A stretch of 64,000 nucleotides of DNA from Microbacterium nymphoidis (GCF_021044885.1 NZ_JAJNOD010000003.1:1-64000); one strand, 5' to 3'. Positions 53,516 to 62,553 are shown, numbered from the stretch's first letter. The notes: generated from the letters alone by a model not told the origin. Program-made: numbers and translations.

Positions 53516-54047
53516 CGGTGGCCTCATCGATGAGGCGGGTCAGCCGGGACTTCAGCTCGGCTGCGGTGGGTGCATCCGGCTGGGCCAGATCGGCGAACGC
53601 CGCGAGCCACCAGCCGTCCATCGTGAGCCGGATCAGCGTGCTCGTCGTGGGATCGATGCCGTCGTCTTCGATCATCGACTGCCAGCGTTCGAAGTGCCGG
53701 CGCAGGATCGCCAGCATGCTTGTGTCCACGGCCACCGTCGCAACGAGCGCTGCGGCGATGCGGCCCGATCCTTCCCCCGGAAGCGCTGCGGCGATGTACG
53801 CGCGGGTCCGGGCCCCGGGGGCATCGCCCGCGCGTTCGAGGGCCTGATCGAAGCCGCCCACCGCGTGATCGATCAGGCCTTCCAGGAGGGCCTGCTTGGA
53901 CGCGAAGTGATAGCGCAGTCCGCCCACGCTGAGGCCGGCTTCCGCGGCGACGCGACTGATCGTGAAAGCCTCGACGCCGTCGCGGATCAGCGCGGTCGCG
54001 GCGGCAGTGAGGATCCCGTCGCGGACGGCTGGTGTCTCCTTGTGCAT
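53508..54047 (-). CDS. TetR-family repressor of the SMR efflux gene
   Basis: 179 residues; ATG at 54045-54047 lies right beside the 36-bp operator. The N-terminal helix-turn-helix is TISRVAAEAGLSVGGLRYHF then ASKQALLEGLIDHA; the C-terminal all-helical domain resembles the TetR_C_6 type with TMDGWWLAAFADL. It probably represses itself, the overlapping membrane-protein gene and the divergent SMR pump, and is released by a cationic compound. Confidence 0.9.
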   Translation of the reverse strand: MHKETPAVRDGILTAAATALIRDGVEAFTISRVAAEAGLSVGGLRYHFASKQALLEGLIDHAVGGFDQALERAGDAPGARTRAYIAAALPGEGSGRIAAALVATVAVDTSMLAILRRHFERWQSMIEDDGIDPTTSTLIRLTMDGWWLAAFADLAQPDAPTAAELKSRLTRLIDEATDD

Positions 54048-54083
54048 GCGTTTACTGTACCGCACGTGCGGTACAGTAAACGC
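54048..54083. promoter_or_regulatory. 36-bp perfect palindrome, TetR operator
   Basis: Both 18-base halves match exactly; the arms carry GTTTACTGTACCGCAC. It touches the TetR start codon on one side and lies 30 bases before the SMR ATG on the other, so one bound repressor (or two overlapping dimers) could block both promoters. Confidence 0.85.
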
Positions 54084-54113
54084 CTCGCGCCGCAATCGGA
54101 GAGGAGAAGGCGA

Positions 54114-54443
54114 ATGCTCGTATGGCTGATGCTCGGGGGAGCGATCCTGCTGGAGGTGGTGGCCACGCTGTCTCTGAAAGCCTCGGACGGACTCACGCGG
54201 TGGCCGTGGCTCATCCCCGTTGTCGGGGGCTACGTCGGTGCCTTCGTGATGCTGTCCCAGGTGCTGCGCCTGGGCATGCGCGTGGGCACCGCATATGCGA
54301 CCTGGGCGGGGGCAGGGGTGGCGCTGACCGCGGTTCTCGCCTGGGTGGTCTTCGGGGAACGCCTCACGTGGACGATGGGCGCGGGGCTGGTTCTCATCGT
54401 GGCCGGAGTCGCGCTGGTCGAGCTCGGTGGGGTGACGGAGTGA
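54114..54443 (+). CDS. Small multidrug resistance (SMR) efflux protein
   Basis: 109 residues, ATG with GAGAGGAGAAGG upstream. Four membrane segments; the essential proton/substrate Glu14 is present in LGGAILLEVVATLSLK, and the GTAYATWAGAG and FGERLTWTM motifs match EmrE/QacE/SugE pumps. It exports cationic or guanidinium-like compounds as a dimer. Only one SMR gene is present, so it probably forms a homodimer. TetR control is indicated by the palindrome. Confidence 0.92.
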   Translation: MLVWLMLGGAILLEVVATLSLKASDGLTRWPWLIPVVGGYVGAFVMLSQVLRLGMRVGTAYATWAGAGVALTAVLAWVVFGERLTWTMGAGLVLIVAGVALVELGGVTE

Positions 54444-54487
54444 CGTGCGGGGCCCGCACATTCTGGAACGCAACGCGAATCCCGGAT

Positions 54488-54501
54488 TAGAGTCGTCGTC
54501 G
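54488..54501 (+). promoter_or_regulatory. Candidate leaderless promoter of the racemase-like gene
   Basis: The -10-like TAGAGT (54488-54493) ends 7 bases before the GTG start and no ribosome site is present, the same layout as upstream of pyrG and of the small gene before tlyA. Confidence 0.4.
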
Positions 54502-55304
54502 TGACCCCAGAGGACCTTCACCGCCCCGTCGGCATCTTCGACGCGGGGATCGGCAGCTACGATCTCGTGCGCCGGATCCGTGCCGCCTATCCGCAGCAGG
54601 ACGTGCTGTACCTCGCGGATCGCGCGAGCTTCCCGTACGGAGCGCAGAGCGAATCGTCGCTCCTGGACAGTGTGAGCCGCGCGGCCCGTGCTCTGGAGCG
54701 TCTCGGTGCGAGCTCGATCATCCTGGCCTCCAATGCGCCGAGCGTAACGGTGCTCGAACCTCTGCGCGAGCGGTTGAGCGGCCCGATCCTGGGCGTCGTG
54801 CCGCCGGTGCGTGCGGCCCTCGCCGCCCTGCCCGACGACCGGACCCTCGTCGTCGCCGGCGCAAGCGTGCTCGTGCATAGTGAATCGCTGGAGCGCCTGA
54901 TCGCCATGGAGGCCGGTGACGACGCGGACCGCGTGCACGCCGTTCCCGCCGACGCGCTGATCGCCCTCGTCGAGTCCGGGGCATTCCTCGACCGCGCGCA
55001 GGTCGCGCAGCCCATCGCCGACTTCCTCGCGGCGCTTCGTGATCAGCACCCGCGCCTGGGTGGGCTGTCGCTGTCGAGCACTCATCTGCCGTGGCTCGCT
55101 CCCGCGATCGCGCAGGAGGCGCCGGACCTCTTCCTGTTCGATCCCGCCGACCAGGTCGTCGCCGAGTTCGCGCCGCTGGCTACGCCGGGGGAGGGCAGGC
55201 TGGTATCTCTCGCGACGGAATCGCCGAGCCACCCCCTCGCCGAGTTCCAGTCGATGCTGCAGCGCATGCGGCTGGACATCACACCCACGCTGGTTGAGCT
55301 CTGA
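54501..55304 (+). CDS. Glutamate racemase homologue lacking catalytic cysteines
   Basis: 267 residues, GTG start. The Asp/Glu racemase fold is clear: VGIFDAGIGSYDLVRRI (family: FDSGVGG), LYLADRASFPYGAQ (family: ADSAHFPYG) and two half-domains. But the first catalytic Cys (family: ACNTA) is Ser77 in LASNAPSVT, and the second (family: GCTH) is Ser193 in SLSSTHLP; His195 and Asp14 are kept. It is therefore unlikely to racemise glutamate by the two-cysteine mechanism and may be a hydrolase/lyase, a regulator or a binding protein. A normal MurI should exist elsewhere. Confidence 0.8.
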   Translation: MTPEDLHRPVGIFDAGIGSYDLVRRIRAAYPQQDVLYLADRASFPYGAQSESSLLDSVSRAARALERLGASSIILASNAPSVTVLEPLRERLSGPILGVVPPVRAALAALPDDRTLVVAGASVLVHSESLERLIAMEAGDDADRVHAVPADALIALVESGAFLDRAQVAQPIADFLAALRDQHPRLGGLSLSSTHLPWLAPAIAQEAPDLFLFDPADQVVAEFAPLATPGEGRLVSLATESPSHPLAEFQSMLQRMRLDITPTLVEL

Positions 55305-55363
55305 CGGGCCGATGGCCCGGCTCGCGGCGGCGAATCAGCGGCGGGGTGTGAGGAGGAGCCGGC

Positions 55364-55768
55364 ATGACTGCCACCGTGGATCTGCGCGTGCGGTTCTCCG
55401 TCGATGACGACGAACTCGGCCGTCTCCATGCCCGCGCCTTCGGAAGCCCCGACGCGGGCACCACGCCCTGGCGGGCCCGCCTCGAGCGGCACAGCGTGGC
55501 GTGGGTGGGTGCCTTCGACGGGAACGAACTGGTCGGATTCGTCCATGCCTGCGGCGACGGCGGAACCCACGCGTTCGTGCTGGACACGATCGTCGATCCC
55601 GGACACCAGCGGCGGGGAATCGCGTCAGCGCTGATCCACACACTGCGGGCCGAGGTCACCGCCGCGGGATATTCCTGGCTGCACGTGGACTACGAACCCG
55701 CGCTCGAATCCTTCTATGCGTCCTGCGGATTCCGCAGCACGCTGGCGGGGCTCATCCGCCTGGACTGA
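55364..55768 (+). CDS. GNAT-family N-acetyltransferase
   Basis: 134 residues, ATG with GGAGGAGC upstream. The acetyl-CoA motif is IVDPGHQRRGIASALIHTL and the C-terminal LESFYASCGFRST completes the usual GNAT core. Short, single-domain; substrate unknown. Confidence 0.87.
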   Translation: MTATVDLRVRFSVDDDELGRLHARAFGSPDAGTTPWRARLERHSVAWVGAFDGNELVGFVHACGDGGTHAFVLDTIVDPGHQRRGIASALIHTLRAEVTAAGYSWLHVDYEPALESFYASCGFRSTLAGLIRLD

Positions 55769-55780
55769 TCTTCGGAGGCT

Positions 55781-55795
55781 GATGAACCGTTCATC
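55781..55795. promoter_or_regulatory. Short inverted repeat before the VanZ-like gene
   Basis: GATGAAC-C-GTTCATC is a perfect 7-bp inverted repeat 13 bases after the GNAT stop; the word ATCGCGCGCAA occurs just after it and again near 55834. A TAGCGT -10-like box (55892-55897) lies 8 bases before the next ATG. Role unknown. Confidence 0.3.
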
Positions 55796-55905
55796 GCGCG
55801 CAACTCGCTCCTATCCCGCAGGTTCTGGAGCCAATCGCGCGCAATGAAACGGGGCAGGCGACCGTTCGGAGATCTCGCAGCGCGGCGTCGATAGCGTGGA
55901 CGATC

Positions 55906-56490
55906 ATGAGCGACCACTTCGATCAGCTCCCGATGCTGCCGATCGTCATCCCCTTCGGCATCCTCGTCTTCGGGCTTCTGCTGTGGCGGCTAGCCGTCAT
56001 CCGTCTGGTCAGCCCCGGCCGGGTCGCTGTCGCGGCCGCGCTCGCCGTGTATGCAGCAGGAATCGTCGCGAACACCGTCTTTCCGATCTACGCGAACGTC
56101 AGCCCCCGCTCCGAGCCCTGGTACTCCGGCGTGGTATTCGTCCCGTTCGCCGACTACGAGATCGGGGATGCGGTGCTCAACGCCCTCATCTTCGTGCCGC
56201 TCAGCATGCTGCTGACCATGGTGCTCGCACGACCGACCTGGTGGAAGGTCCTCATCGCGGTGACCGCGACGAGCCTCGGGATCGAGGTCACGCAGCTCGC
56301 CGTGCAGGAGCTGTTCGGCGGCGGTCACATCGCGGACGCCAGCGACCTCGTCAGCAACGTCACCGGCGGCATGCTGGGTTACGGCCTGCTGGTGCTGCTC
56401 ATGCGCGTGCCCGCGCTGGCGCGTCTGATCGCGCACTTTCGCTGGGCTCCCGTCGTCGGAACGACCGAGGCGGTGTCGCTCCGATCCTGA
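55906..56490 (+). CDS. VanZ-like membrane protein
   Basis: 194 residues. Five or so membrane segments and the VanZ pattern: NTVFPIYANV, FVPFADYEIGDAVLNALIFV (PF...N..lF.P), TSLGIEVTQL and ADASDLVSNVTGGMLGYGLL (the DxxDlixNt.Ga.lGy motif). VanZ proteins lower teicoplanin susceptibility in enterococci, but most chromosomal homologues have no known role. No van genes are nearby. Confidence 0.87.
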   Translation: MSDHFDQLPMLPIVIPFGILVFGLLLWRLAVIRLVSPGRVAVAAALAVYAAGIVANTVFPIYANVSPRSEPWYSGVVFVPFADYEIGDAVLNALIFVPLSMLLTMVLARPTWWKVLIAVTATSLGIEVTQLAVQELFGGGHIADASDLVSNVTGGMLGYGLLVLLMRVPALARLIAHFRWAPVVGTTEAVSLRS

Positions 56491-56762
56491 CATCACCCGG
56501 GAAGCACCGTGTGAGGGCAGTCCGTGTCCCCGGGGTGCTGGAGCCCGCTCGCGCGAGCGGATTCACGAGCAGTCCGAGCCGGCAGAGGGTGTGGCCTCCA
56601 GCCTCCACGTGGGGACGTTGCAGAGGGGAAATCAGCGGAGCACGGGAGGTCTCCCGGTTCGCGGCGCTGGAACACGCGGCCGGGCTCCGTGCTCCGATCG
56701 CACGCTCACGCGGATGCGTCGCAGCGTCGTCGCCGGGGCACGCGGTGAAGCGCACGGACGCG

Positions 56763-57497
56763 TCACCGCACGACGGTGATCTCCGACCTGCTCACGGAGG
56801 GCCAGCGCGCGAGGGCGCTCAGTACCCGCCGTCGTGATGCCTCGATGTGGGTGCGCAGGAATTCTGCGCTGCGCTCCGCATCGCGGGCCTCGACGAAGCG
56901 CACGACGTCCCGAAGTGCGCTCACGCGGCCGCCGAGTTCGTCGAACTCGGACTGGATGACCAGCCGCCAGACGCGGCTGAGCTCGCCGATGAGACGACGG
57001 TGCGCGGCGATGAGGTAGGGGTTCTCCGTGGCGTCGGCGAGCAGCGTGAAGATGTGCAGGGCAGCATCGATCGCGGCCAGCAGGTTGTCGCGCGTCGCGG
57101 CGTCGTCGTCGGGAACCACGTGGGCGCTCAGACGTGATCCGTTCTCGACCACCCGTGCGAGCTGGTCGTCGGGCAGGGCGGGAATCCCGGTGCGGGCGAT
57201 CTCGGGAGCGAGCAGCGCCCAGAAGTCGAAGAGCTTGCCCACGGAGTGCAGCGACAGCGGTGCGACGACCGACCCCTGGCGCGGTTGCGTGATCAGCAGT
57301 CCCTCCTGGTCGAGGCGCGTCATCGCATTGCGCACAGCTGCCATGCTCATGCCGAGGTCGGCGACCAGCCCGCGCTCCGTCACCTTCTCGCCTGGTGCGA
57401 GCCGGCACGACAGGATGTCGTCTCGGATCCGGTTGTAAGCCACCTCAGACAGTGGAAGCTCGCTTCCTGTCGCCGCGCGCTGCGCCGATGCGGACAT
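56763..57497 (-). CDS. GntR-family regulator of the FAH/thiolase operon
   Basis: 244 residues, ATG start. Winged helix with GEKVTERGLVADLGMSMAAV then RNAMTRLDQEGLLITQPRQG; C-terminal FCD domain. It is divergent from the FAH hydrolase gene and separated by about 170 bases holding a palindrome, so it most likely controls the adjacent catabolic operon, releasing DNA when the pathway substrate or an intermediate is bound. Confidence 0.87.
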   Translation of the reverse strand: MSASAQRAATGSELPLSEVAYNRIRDDILSCRLAPGEKVTERGLVADLGMSMAAVRNAMTRLDQEGLLITQPRQGSVVAPLSLHSVGKLFDFWALLAPEIARTGIPALPDDQLARVVENGSRLSAHVVPDDDAATRDNLLAAIDAALHIFTLLADATENPYLIAAHRRLIGELSRVWRLVIQSEFDELGGRVSALRDVVRFVEARDAERSAEFLRTHIEASRRRVLSALARWPSVSRSEITVVR

Positions 57498-57609
57498 CCA
57501 GCCACCCTCCCGTCAGATCGCTCGCGCGGCTCCGGCCGCCGCGCCTTCGAACACAGATTACCCCTCTTGCGATCCCTGATTCGCAGTCGTAACATCTGAA
57601 ACATGCTTA

Positions 57610-57623
57610 CGTGACATGTCACG
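57610..57623. promoter_or_regulatory. Candidate GntR operator
   Basis: CGTGACATGTCACG is a perfect 14-bp palindrome 41 bases before the FAH gene ATG, flanked by a second, offset inverted repeat GAAACAT (57598-57604) / ATGTTTC (57624-57630). It is the only strong dyad between the divergent regulator and operon. Confidence 0.55.
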
Positions 57624-57664
57624 ATGTTTCCACGACTCGCGTCGTGAATCTGAAGGAGCAAGAG

Positions 57665-58645
57665 ATGAAGTTCGTCACCTTCCACCGCCCCGGGGACCTG
57701 AGCCCGCGCCTCGGCGTCGACAACAACGATGGTGAGACCTACACAGACCTCACCGCTCGCTATCCCGACGACCCGGCATTCGCGTCCATGCTCGCTCTGA
57801 TCGACGGGGGAGAGCGCGCGCTCGACCGCGCGGCGGAGGCGTACCAGCAGATCGACGAGTCCGCTCTGGTGATGCGCGATGTCGTCACTCTGCTCGCTCC
57901 CTTCACTCCGCGGCGTATGCGCGACTGCGGACTGATGGTCAGCCATTTGCGACAGAGCATCTCCCGGACCGCTCACTGGCTCACGGAGAACACCCGGACT
58001 CCGCACTCGTACGGCGAGTTCTATCGGCAGATGGACGACGCGTTCAACACGCTCTACGACCCCTCCACCCCGGTGCAGTTCGCGGAACGCGACCCCGCCA
58101 CGGTATCCGCACCGAACGCCGTCCTGGAGTGGCCCGCCGACAGCGAGTACCTGGACTACGAGCTCGAACTCGCGGCCGTCATCGGGACCACGGGCTCGAA
58201 CATCGCGCCTGAGAATGCCGAGTCGCACATCTTCGGCTACACCGTCTACAACGACTGGTCGCTGCGCGACGTCCAGGCGCGCAACGCCCTGGCCGGAGCC
58301 GGAGCGCACGGGAACGCGAAGGACTTCGCGCACTCCAACCCGTTCGGACCCTGCGTGGTCACGCGGGACGAGATCGGCGATCCCGGTGCGCTGCGCATGA
58401 GCGTGCGCGTGAACGGTGAGGTGTGGGGCGAGGGCTCTTCCTCGCAGATGCTGCACTCCTTCCCCGAAGCGGTGGTCCAGCTAAGCGCACGCGAAGAGAT
58501 CGTCGCCGGCGAGGTGTGGGGGACCGGAACCGTGCGCAACGGGTCGTCCTTCGAGATCGGTCGACGCCTGCCGCGCCCGGCCCTCGTCGAGCTCGACATC
58601 GAGAAGATCGGCGTTCTGACCCAGTACGTCGTACCGAAGCCGTAA
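57665..58645 (+). CDS. Fumarylacetoacetate hydrolase-family protein
   Basis: 326 residues, ATG with GAAGGAGC upstream. The C-terminal FAH fold contains the metal-binding acids in LDYELELAAVIG and YTVYNDWSLRDVQARN, then FAHSNPFGPCVVTRDEI and GEGSSSQMLHSF and the FEIGRRLPRPA end. FAH enzymes cleave C-C bonds in beta-diketo acids or decarboxylate/hydrate ring-cleavage products. It is the first gene of the operon; substrate unknown. Confidence 0.87.
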   Translation: MKFVTFHRPGDLSPRLGVDNNDGETYTDLTARYPDDPAFASMLALIDGGERALDRAAEAYQQIDESALVMRDVVTLLAPFTPRRMRDCGLMVSHLRQSISRTAHWLTENTRTPHSYGEFYRQMDDAFNTLYDPSTPVQFAERDPATVSAPNAVLEWPADSEYLDYELELAAVIGTTGSNIAPENAESHIFGYTVYNDWSLRDVQARNALAGAGAHGNAKDFAHSNPFGPCVVTRDEIGDPGALRMSVRVNGEVWGEGSSSQMLHSFPEAVVQLSAREEIVAGEVWGTGTVRNGSSFEIGRRLPRPALVELDIEKIGVLTQYVVPKP

Positions 58646-58667
58646 CAACCGCGAACAGGAGAGAGAA

Positions 58668-59603
58668 ATGAACGCAGCAGCACCCGCCCTGGAAGGCGAC
58701 CCTCGCCTCATCCGCCTGAGCGATGACGTCTACGTCTTCGGCACCTATCCGTACTCGGGCCTCGTGGTCACCGACGAGGGCTGTGTCGCCATCGACGGTC
58801 CCATGTCGCCGGGACGGGCGGCCATCTGGAAGGAGTTCATCGAGACCAAGGGGGCGCTGCGCTTCCAGATCTACTGTGAGCACCACTCCGATCACGCCGT
58901 GTCCGCACCCATCCTGCAGCCCGAGGTTCTCATCACCTCCGAGACCACCGCGGCGGGCCTCGACAGCGACGAGGCCGCTCGTGAGGCCATGCGCACCTGG
59001 GGCTACTATCCGGACTCCGATCCGGCGTTCATCGATGCCTTCGAGATGGCCCGGCCCACGATGACGTATCGCGGACGGATGAACTTCGCGCTCGGCGGTA
59101 AGCGATTCACGCTGTTCGAGGCGCCGGGACACACCATGGGATCGACCATCGTGCATGCCGTCGACGACCGGGTCGCCTTCATCGCCGACACCGGCACCAC
59201 CCCCGCCATCCAGTCGGGCAATCCGATCTCCTGGCTCACGACGATCGCGCTCCTGGAGACACTCGACGTCGACTGGTACGTCCAGGGGCACTCCGACCCG
59301 CTCAAGCGCGAGGACCTGCACTACTGGCGCACGAAGCTGCTCGCCGCGCTCGATCAGGCCCGTGTCGATCACGCCGAGGGGGTCACGCCCCAGCAGGTCG
59401 CCGAACGCGGCGGTGTGCTCTCGGTTGCCGAGCTGCTGCACGTGCCCTTCGTCGGTCGCGAGGACATGCCGCCGCGACTGCGCGAGGCGGCCGGACGGGA
59501 GCTGCAGGAGTGGAGCGTCGATCGGATGTACGAGGCTCTTCGTGCGCACCCCACCGACGCGCCGGGCGCTGCTCTGGGGCCCGTGCTGCGAGAGATCGTC
59601 TGA
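58668..59603 (+). CDS. Metallo-beta-lactamase-fold hydrolase
   Basis: 311 residues, ATG with AGGAGAGAG upstream. The metal-binding motif is EHHSDHAV (HxxDH type), with further ligands in EAPGHTMGST and FIADTGTTP. The C-terminal part WYVQGHSDPLKREDL supplies the last His. Many such proteins are thioester or lactone hydrolases; in this operon it could act on an acyl-CoA or lactone intermediate (inference). Confidence 0.87.
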   Translation: MNAAAPALEGDPRLIRLSDDVYVFGTYPYSGLVVTDEGCVAIDGPMSPGRAAIWKEFIETKGALRFQIYCEHHSDHAVSAPILQPEVLITSETTAAGLDSDEAAREAMRTWGYYPDSDPAFIDAFEMARPTMTYRGRMNFALGGKRFTLFEAPGHTMGSTIVHAVDDRVAFIADTGTTPAIQSGNPISWLTTIALLETLDVDWYVQGHSDPLKREDLHYWRTKLLAALDQARVDHAEGVTPQQVAERGGVLSVAELLHVPFVGREDMPPRLREAAGRELQEWSVDRMYEALRAHPTDAPGAALGPVLREIV

Positions 59604-59664
59604 TCCGCCGGGCATGCTGCGGGCTCGCTCTCGCAGCATGCCCGCTCACACAGGAAGAGTGCGC

Positions 59665-60897
59665 ATGAGTCACAATGCCCACATCGCCGGCGTCGGCATG
59701 ACGCCGTTCGGGGTGCACGAGAACGACACGGTCGGCGGTCTCACGGCTCGCGCCGTGAATGACGCACTGCACGATGCGGGGATCGCCGTCGCCGAGATCG
59801 ACAGCGTCTTCTTCGCCAACGCTACGCAGGGCGCTCTGGAGGGTCAGCTGATGGTGCCCGGCCAGGTCGCACTGCGGCGAATGGGCTTCGAGCGCGTTCC
59901 GGTCTTCAACGTCGAGAACGCGTGTGCGAGCGGATCGTCCGCGCTCAGCCTCGCCATCACCAGCGTGCGGGCCGGGGAATCGGAGATCGCGCTCGCGGTG
60001 GGCGTCGAGAAGATGAACGTCGGCGACCGGATGCGCAGCATGACCGTTTTCGACGGCGCGTACGACGTCTCGGATCCCGCCGCCCTCGATCGCATCCTTC
60101 GCGACCTCGGTGGCGAGGTCGATCTGAGCGCCGTGGGCCCGCGCAGCAGATTCATGGACATCTACGCGGCCATGGCACGCTCCCACATGGCCGCCTACGG
60201 CTCCACGCAGCGTCAGCTCGCGGCCGTGGCGGCGAAGAACCACCGACATTCGGTGGCGAACCCGCTGGCGCACTTCCGCCGCGACATGAGCATCGAAGAC
60301 GTGCTCGCCGGGCGTCCGCTCGGGTTTCCGCTCACCGTGCCCATGTGCTCGCCTCTCACCGACGGCGCCGCGGCGGTGATCGTGTGCAGTGAGCCCGTGG
60401 CGCGTCGGCTGGCCGGCGATCGCAGCATCGAAGTGCTCGCCTGTGCGGTGGGAACGGGCACCACTCGCGCACCGGACGATTTCTCCCGTCACGTCACGCG
60501 CCTCGCGGGGCAGCGCGCGTTCGAGAGCGCCGGCGTGGGCCCCGCAGAGGTCGACGTGGCAGAAGTGCACGACGCGACCGCCTTCGGCGAGGTGCTGGTG
60601 AGCGAGCTGCTGGGACTGGTCGCGATGGGGGAGGGCGGGCCGGCTGCGGAAGCCGGAGTAACCTCGCTCGGCGGGCGGATCCCGATCAACACCTCCGGCG
60701 GCCTGGAATCCAAGGGCCACCCGCTCGCCGCGACCGGACTCGGTCAGGTGTTCGAACTCGTCACACAGCTGCGCGGCGAGGCCGGAGCCCGCCAGGTGGA
60801 CGGTGCGCGTATCGCGCTGGCGGAGAACGGCGGCGGATTCGTGGCCGGGGAAGAGGCCGTCGCGGTCGTCACGATTCTGCAGAACCGGCGGCGATGA
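59665..60897 (+). CDS. Thiolase / SCP2-type lipid-transfer thiolase-like protein
   Basis: 410 residues; ATG 59665 has AGGAAGAG upstream. Thiolase fold with nucleophile Cys87 in ENACASGSSALSLAI, the EVHDATAFGEVLVSE region and the GGLESKGHPLAATGLGQVFE motif (His). The last Cys of true degradative thiolases (CxGGG) is replaced: the end reads ALAENGGGFV, as in SCP2/lipid-transfer and FadA5-like side-chain-cleaving enzymes. It may perform retro-Claisen or retro-aldol cleavage of an acyl-CoA. Confidence 0.85.
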   Translation: MSHNAHIAGVGMTPFGVHENDTVGGLTARAVNDALHDAGIAVAEIDSVFFANATQGALEGQLMVPGQVALRRMGFERVPVFNVENACASGSSALSLAITSVRAGESEIALAVGVEKMNVGDRMRSMTVFDGAYDVSDPAALDRILRDLGGEVDLSAVGPRSRFMDIYAAMARSHMAAYGSTQRQLAAVAAKNHRHSVANPLAHFRRDMSIEDVLAGRPLGFPLTVPMCSPLTDGAAAVIVCSEPVARRLAGDRSIEVLACAVGTGTTRAPDDFSRHVTRLAGQRAFESAGVGPAEVDVAEVHDATAFGEVLVSELLGLVAMGEGGPAAEAGVTSLGGRIPINTSGGLESKGHPLAATGLGQVFELVTQLRGEAGARQVDGARIALAENGGGFVAGEEAVAVVTILQNRRR

Positions 60898-60924
60898 TGC
60901 CGTCACGATCATGAGAGGACACGG

Positions 60925-62484
60925 ATGTCGGTCATCGACCTGTTCGACCGGGGCTGGCGCCAGAACCCTGCCGGTACCGCCTACGTCATGGGCGAACGCC
61001 ACTGGACCTACGACGAGGCGGGCGAGCTCAGTTGCCGCATCGCCCACGCACTGCTGGACGCTGGACTGCCGGCACACGTGCACGCGGCCGTGCTCGCCCC
61101 CAACGACCCTGTGGCGTGGATCTGCGTGCTCGGCATCTGGCGGGCGGGGAAGACCTGGGTGCCGCTTCACCCCGGCGAGCCATCGGCGACCACCGCGCAG
61201 CTGATGCGGCGCTTCGACTGCACCGTGCTGTTCTTCCACAGCACGATGCGCGACGAGGTGCGCCAGATCATCGAGCTGGTTCCCGGCATCCGCCTCACCG
61301 TGTGCATCGATGCGGACGAGGGCGACACGTTCCCGTCGCTCGATGTGTGGACGCGGCACCAGCCCCCGACGAGACCGGTGGTCGGCTACGACCCCGACGA
61401 CATCGTGATGATCTCACCCACGGGCGGCACGACCGGACTGCCCAAGGGTGTGATGAACAGCCATCGTTCGCTGACGAATGCGTGTGCCCACCATCTCCTC
61501 GCCTTCCGGTACGCGGAGCCGGATCCGAAGGTGAACCTCGCGGCCGCGCCGTTGACGCACACCGCGGGAGTGCTGAGCCTGCAGACCACCGCCCGCGGCG
61601 GCACCGTCGTGCTGATCGAGCGGGCGGACCCCGCCTCCGTGGTGGAGGCGATCGAGCGCTTCGGGGTCACCGACCTGTTCCTTCCGCCGACCGCGATCTA
61701 CCGTCTGCTGGACTGGCTCGACGGACAGACCCGTGATTTCTCATCGCTGCGTTATCTGGCCCATGGCGCAGCGCCCATGTCGGTCGAGAAACTGAAGCGT
61801 GCGATCGAGGTCTTCGGCCCGGTCCTGATGGGCGGATACGGCCAGACCGAGGCCTTCGCGGCGATCTCCTTCGCGACGCCCGAGGACCGCTTCGTGGACG
61901 GCCAGCTGGCCCCCGACGACAGACTGAACAGCTGCGGGAGGCCGGGGCCGCTGTTGTCGGTCGAGATCCGCGACGACGACGCGCATCCCGTCGGCGTCGG
62001 TGTGAGCGGGGAGATCTGCGTACGCGGAGACCTGGTCATGCGCGGCTACTACAACGACCCGGAGAAGACCGCCGAGACGATCGTCGACGGCTGGCTGCAC
62101 ACCGGCGACATCGGCCACATCGACGCCGATGGCTACCTGTCGGTCACGGATCGCAAGAAGGACCTCATCATTTCCGGCGGCTTCAACGTCTACCCGAGCG
62201 AGGTGGAGCAGGTGATCTGGAGCCACCCCGCGGTGAACGACTGCGCGGTGATCGGCGCGCCGCACGACGACTGGGGGGAGATGGTCGTCGCTGTCGTGGA
62301 GCTGTCACCGGGACGCAGCGTGACGCCGGAGGAGCTGATCGCGTGGGCGAAGGCTGGTCTCGGCAGCGTGCGGGCGCCGAAACGGGTCGATATCGTCGAG
62401 CAGCTTCCGCGCAGCGGGACGGGCAAGGTGCTGAAGCGTGCGGTGCGCGAGTCGTACTGGACCGCCAGCGGCCGACGCATCTAG
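60925..62484 (+). CDS. Acyl-CoA synthetase (AMP-forming)
   Basis: 519 residues. AMP-binding motifs: MISPTGGTTGLPKGVMNS (P-loop A3), GGYGQTEAFA (A5), GDIGHIDADGYLSVTDRKKD (A7-A8) and the C-terminal catalytic Lys in PRSGTGKVLKR. It activates a carboxylic acid to its CoA thioester. With the thiolase, the metallo-hydrolase and the FAH enzyme it forms a CoA-dependent degradation route for an organic acid, possibly aromatic or alicyclic. Substrate not readable from sequence. Confidence 0.9.
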   Translation: MSVIDLFDRGWRQNPAGTAYVMGERHWTYDEAGELSCRIAHALLDAGLPAHVHAAVLAPNDPVAWICVLGIWRAGKTWVPLHPGEPSATTAQLMRRFDCTVLFFHSTMRDEVRQIIELVPGIRLTVCIDADEGDTFPSLDVWTRHQPPTRPVVGYDPDDIVMISPTGGTTGLPKGVMNSHRSLTNACAHHLLAFRYAEPDPKVNLAAAPLTHTAGVLSLQTTARGGTVVLIERADPASVVEAIERFGVTDLFLPPTAIYRLLDWLDGQTRDFSSLRYLAHGAAPMSVEKLKRAIEVFGPVLMGGYGQTEAFAAISFATPEDRFVDGQLAPDDRLNSCGRPGPLLSVEIRDDDAHPVGVGVSGEICVRGDLVMRGYYNDPEKTAETIVDGWLHTGDIGHIDADGYLSVTDRKKDLIISGGFNVYPSEVEQVIWSHPAVNDCAVIGAPHDDWGEMVVAVVELSPGRSVTPEELIAWAKAGLGSVRAPKRVDIVEQLPRSGTGKVLKRAVRESYWTASGRRI

Positions 62485-62553
62485 GGACGATCGCTCTGAC
62501 GCTGGAACGCGTCGCGGCATGCGCCCACCGGACAGGCGGAGCAGCGGTGCACG

